This document shows positions 62,001-64,000 of a DNA stretch of 64,000 bases, in pieces (the stretch's first letter is position 1; each line of letters starts with the position of its first letter). The stretch covers positions 112,406-176,405 of the forward strand of contig JAKUPL010000009.1 in the NCBI GenBank assembly GCA_022449455.1. The letters are read 5' to 3'. The notes under the pieces are model-generated. The model made no database searches. It saw nothing but the letters and a program-made list of their open reading frames with translations, and had not been told where the DNA came from. Origin of the DNA: Alcanivorax sp. Its GTDB lineage: Bacteria; Pseudomonadota; Gammaproteobacteria; Pseudomonadales; Alcanivoracaceae. The position numbers were made by a program, and so were the translations under genes.

Positions 62001-62569
62001 AGGTGCGCCAGTTCGTCAGCAACCGGCTCAACGCGCTGCAGCCCACCGGCAAGGGCGAGGCCGCCACCGTGGCCGGCCTGGTGGTGGCGCTGCGCATCAC
62101 CCGCAGCAAGCGCAGCGGCGAGCGCATGGCGTTCGTCACCCTGGACGACAAGACCGGGCGCCTGGAAGTGTCGGTGTTCGGCAAGACCTTCGCCCAGTAC
62201 GGCGAGCGGGTGCAGAAGGACGCCCTGCTGGTGGTGCGCGGCGGCGTGCGCATGGACGACTACACCGGCGGTTTCAATCTGGTGGCCGACGAGGTGATGG
62301 ACATGCGCGAGGCGCGGGCCACCTTCGGCCGCCGCCTGCGCGTCAAAGTGCCGGTGGACGACAGTCTGCCGGCCACCCTCAACCGCACCCTGGCGCCGTA
62401 CCGGGCCAACGGCCAGGGCGGCGGGCTGGCGGTGCTGCTGGATCTGAGCCACCGGGAAGCGGACGCGGCCCTGTTCCTGGGCGAGGACTGGCGGGTGATT
62501 CCCCACGAGTCGCTGGTGGACGACCTGCGCGGCCGTTATGGCGATGGCGCGGTGACGCTGGAATACTGA
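59021..62569 (+). CDS. dnaE: DNA polymerase III alpha subunit
   Basis: Catalytic subunit of the replicative polymerase. The 1182-residue protein has the N-terminal PHP domain ([20 protein letters not shown]), palm motif [13 protein letters not shown] with Asp405/Asp407 (E. coli 401/403) and [10 protein letters not shown], the fingers [19 protein letters not shown] segment, a helix-hairpin-helix region and a C-terminal OB fold ([26 protein letters not shown]). Start TTG 59021 has GGGAG seven bases upstream and overlaps rnhB by 8. Length is near E. coli (1160). No inactivating change is visible. Confidence 0.96.
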   Translation: MTEPRFVHLRLHTDYSLVDGVVRVKELIKACGAQRMPAVAVTDENNLFALIKFYSGAMNAGLKPIMGADLWVQADDPEDEPCYVCCLVQNEEGYRNLTLLISRAWQSNQHRGRALIRREWLVELNEGLILLSGARVGDVGRLLLAGKTDQARERAVDYQRAFGDRFYLEVQRTERPGDEDCLHASVALAAELGLPVVATNDVRFIRPEDFEAHEARVCIHDGNALDDPRRPRKYSEQQYLKSEEEMAALFSDLPEALENSVEIARRCTLDIRLGENFLPEFPIPEGLTIEEYFGKVSREGLEERLAVLLDRAAPDYDAKREPYDRRLQFELDIINQMGFPGYFLIVADFIQWGKQHEVPVGPGRGSGAGSLVAYALGITDLDPIEYDLLFERFLNPERVSMPDFDVDFCMEKRDRVINYVADKYGRDAVSQIITFGTMAAKAVVRDVARVQGKPYGMADRLSKMIPGTPGMTLAKALEQEDNLREFLEDDGNPDKEAVNEIMEMAFKLEGLTRNVGKHAGGVVIAPGKLTDFAPLHCDEEGDNLVTQYDKDDVEAAGLVKFDFLGLKTLTIIDWAVKAANVRRGREGEGPLEIERIPLDDKPSFDLLKKGDTTAVFQLESQGMKELIKKLKPDVFEDIIALVALYRPGPLESGMVDNFINRKHGREPLAYPDPQYQHEWLEPILKPTYGVILYQEQVMQIAQVLAGYTLGGADMLRRAMGKKKPEEMAKQREIFESGAKDKGIDPDLAMKIFDLVEKFAGYGFNKSHSAAYALVAYQTAWLKAHYPAEFMAAVISADMQNTDKVVTFIDEAKSMGLKVLPPDVNSCGYRFTVNPEGDIVYGLGAIKGLGEGPIDAIVTARGDSGGEAGASGEKAFEDLFDFCRRIDLKKINKRSLEALVRAGALDKLGPNQHFNDRAVLMATLPDAIAAAEQDARNEAAGMMDLFGGGGDDHSATTEVAWKPARDWNDEIRLNGERDTLGLFLTGHPIDQFESEVRQFVSNRLNALQPTGKGEAATVAGLVVALRITRSKRSGERMAFVTLDDKTGRLEVSVFGKTFAQYGERVQKDALLVVRGGVRMDDYTGGFNLVADEVMDMREARATFGRRLRVKVPVDDSLPATLNRTLAPYRANGQGGGLAVLLDLSHREADAALFLGEDWRVIPHESLVDDLRGRYGDGAVTLEY

Positions 62570-62683
62570 GCGGCGGAAAAGGTGGCCGCCGGTAACAACT
62601 TGCAACCTAAGAAGCGGAAGCGTCCCTCGACGCTGTCCGGCGCTTGCGGCTACACTTGTCCGCACTATGGAAAGGGGTAGCAC

Positions 62684-63655
62684 ATGAATCCGAACTTCCT
62701 CGAATTTGAACAACCCATCGCCGATCTGGAAGCGAAAATCGAGGAACTGCGGCTGGTGGGCAGCGGCAGCGAGGTCAATATCTCCGAGGAGATCAGCAAA
62801 CTCCAGGAGAAGAGCATCACGCTCACCGAAAACATCTTCGGTAATCTCAGTGCCTGGCAGATCTCCCAGTTGTCGCGGCATCCGAAACGGCCCTACACCC
62901 TGGATTACGTGCAGCGCCTGTTCGGCGGCTTCGACGAACTGCACGGGGATCGCAGCTTCGCGGACGACCCGGCCATCGTCGGCGGCGTTACCCGCCTGGA
63001 CGACCGCCCGGTGATGGTGATCGGTCACCAGAAAGGCCGCGAGGTGAAAGAGAAGGTGCGCCGTAACTTCGGCATGCCCAAGCCGGAAGGCTACCGCAAG
63101 GCCCTGCGCCTGATGGAAATGGCCGAGCGTTTCAAGATGCCGGTGCTCACCTTTATCGATACCCCCGGGGCCTTCCCCGGTATCGACGCCGAGGAACGGG
63201 GCCAGTCCGAGGCCATCGCCCGCAACCTGCGCGTGATGTCCCAACTGAAAGTACCGATCGTGGCCACCGTGATCGGCGAGGGCGGCTCCGGCGGCGCCCT
63301 GGCCATCGGCGTGTGCGACCATCTGCAGATGCTGGAATACTCCACCTATTCGGTGATCTCCCCGGAAGGCTGTGCCTCGATCCTGTGGCGCAGCGCCGAC
63401 AAGGCGCCGGAAGCCGCCGAGGCGATGGGCGTGGACGCCGGCCGTCTGCACGAGCTGGGCATCGTCGATCAGGTTATCAAGGAACCCCTGGGCGGCGCCC
63501 ATCGGGACTACGACCAGGCCGCCGATTCCGTGCGTCGGGCGCTGACCGAGCAGCTCAATCAGCTGGGCGAACTGCCGGTGGACGAACTGGTGGCGCGCCG
63601 CTATCAGCGTCTGATGAGCTACGGCAACGTGACCAGCGAACCGGTCGACGACTAG
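62684..63655 (+). CDS. accA: Acetyl-CoA carboxylase carboxyltransferase alpha subunit
   Basis: Transfers CO2 from biotin to acetyl-CoA to make malonyl-CoA. The 323-residue protein has [23 protein letters not shown], the conserved [48 protein letters not shown] and [13 protein letters not shown]. Length matches the family (E. coli 319). ATG 62684 follows GGAAAGGGG. A gap of 114 bases separates it from dnaE. Confidence 0.97.
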   Translation: MNPNFLEFEQPIADLEAKIEELRLVGSGSEVNISEEISKLQEKSITLTENIFGNLSAWQISQLSRHPKRPYTLDYVQRLFGGFDELHGDRSFADDPAIVGGVTRLDDRPVMVIGHQKGREVKEKVRRNFGMPKPEGYRKALRLMEMAERFKMPVLTFIDTPGAFPGIDAEERGQSEAIARNLRVMSQLKVPIVATVIGEGGSGGALAIGVCDHLQMLEYSTYSVISPEGCASILWRSADKAPEAAEAMGVDAGRLHELGIVDQVIKEPLGGAHRDYDQAADSVRRALTEQLNQLGELPVDELVARRYQRLMSYGNVTSEPVDD

Positions 63656-63670
63656 CGCCGACGTGCGCCC

Positions 63671-64000
63671 ATGGCTCCCCGCCCCGACTTCTCCCTCGAT
63701 ACATTGACCCACGATCTGGCCCGGCGCGCCCCGCCCGGGCCGCTGTGGCTGGCCTTCAGCGGCGGCCTGGATTCCACCGTTCTGTTGCATCTGCTGGCGC
63801 GCGCCGGCCTGGGCGCACGGCTCACCGTGGCCCATGTGGATCACGGCCTGCACCCGGACAGCGCCGCCTGGGCCGACCACTGCCGCCGCCAGGCCACCGC
63901 CCTGGGGCTGGCGTTCCACGGTGAGCGGGTGGTGGTGGCGCGCACCGGCGGCCTGGAAGCCGGCGCCCGCACCGCCCGCTACCAGGCCCTGGCCGCCCGC
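63671..64000 (+). CDS. tilS: tRNA(Ile)-lysidine synthetase TilS, N-terminal part (cut by window end)
   Basis: Modifies C34 of tRNA-Ile(CAU) to lysidine. The 110 codons present from ATG 63671 contain the N-type ATP PP-loop SGGLDSTVLLHLL and the following VAHVDHGLHPDSAAWADHC, characteristic of TilS. It starts 15 bases after accA, in the usual accA-tilS order. The rest of the gene is beyond the window. Confidence 0.9.
   Translation, partial: MAPRPDFSLDTLTHDLARRAPPGPLWLAFSGGLDSTVLLHLLARAGLGARLTVAHVDHGLHPDSAAWADHCRRQATALGLAFHGERVVVARTGGLEAGARTARYQALAAR

Noticed and set aside
59051..63919. Open frame of more than 1600 codons on the minus strand opposite dnaE and accA
   Set aside because: Same kind of shadow; no recognisable domain and the plus strand carries intact DnaE, AccA and the start of TilS.

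Overview
The window is one contiguous stretch of GC-rich gammaproteobacterial chromosome. The block map/glnD/dapC/dapD/dapE facing rpsB-tsf-pyrH-frr-uppS-cdsA-dxr-rseP-bamA-skp-lpxD-fabZ-lpxA-lpxB-rnhB-dnaE-accA-tilS is the order known from Pseudomonas and related marine groups. Class I FumA, a long membrane FadE, PlsB and a strong load of acyl-CoA genes fit an alkane/lipid-degrading marine genus such as Alcanivorax/Alloalcanivorax. That genus assignment is inference; no rRNA or tRNA gene was seen in the window.

Layout. 1-600: tail of a small nucleotidyltransferase and a broken HEPN partner (a dead MNT/HEPN toxin-antitoxin-like pair). 790-3315: fumA with its own promoter and terminator, then a lipoprotein. 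3335-10637 (minus): a seven-gene unit headed by a TetR regulator (tetR, crotonase-fold isomerase/hydratase, exported NHL beta-propeller, acyl-CoA ligase, two MaoC-fold proteins, HSL-type esterase), most genes overlapping or nearly touching. 10978-16955 (plus): a complete Liv-type ABC importer (livK, livG, livF, livH, livM) ending in a 3-hydroxybutyrate dehydrogenase gene. 17072-17167: a perfect-arm LexA box followed closely by a strong terminator, with no gene between. 17197-19020 (minus): minCDE. 19281-21737 (minus): fadE; then cnoX, amtB, an SCP2 protein, mobA, a DinG/YoaA helicase, tsaB, a thioesterase, uppP, rsmJ and plsB.

33000-36620 is an accessory-looking patch: a DMT permease, an aldehyde dehydrogenase and a 66-residue membrane protein, each separated by copies of a dispersed element of about 32 bp (consensus core GGTCCGACCCCG). 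One copy supplies the last six codons and the stop of dapE. 36596-43954 (minus): dapE, dapD, an ArsC/Spx-family protein, dapC, glnD and map. 44263-64000 (plus): the translation / isoprenoid / outer-membrane assembly / lipid A / replication / fatty-acid supergroup, broken between fabZ and lpxA by a 268-bp nested inverted-repeat element.

How the genes fit together. The minus-strand TetR unit can ester-cleave, CoA-activate and partly beta-oxidise an acyl compound; FadE is the general long-chain acyl-CoA dehydrogenase. The Liv importer with HBDH points to uptake and oxidation of a small acid or amino acid feeding acetoacetate. PlsB, CdsA, FabZ, AccA and LpxA/B/D build phospholipid and lipid A; UppS/UppP handle the undecaprenyl carrier; BamA, Skp and RseP serve envelope biogenesis and stress signalling; GlnD with AmtB is the nitrogen-sensing branch.
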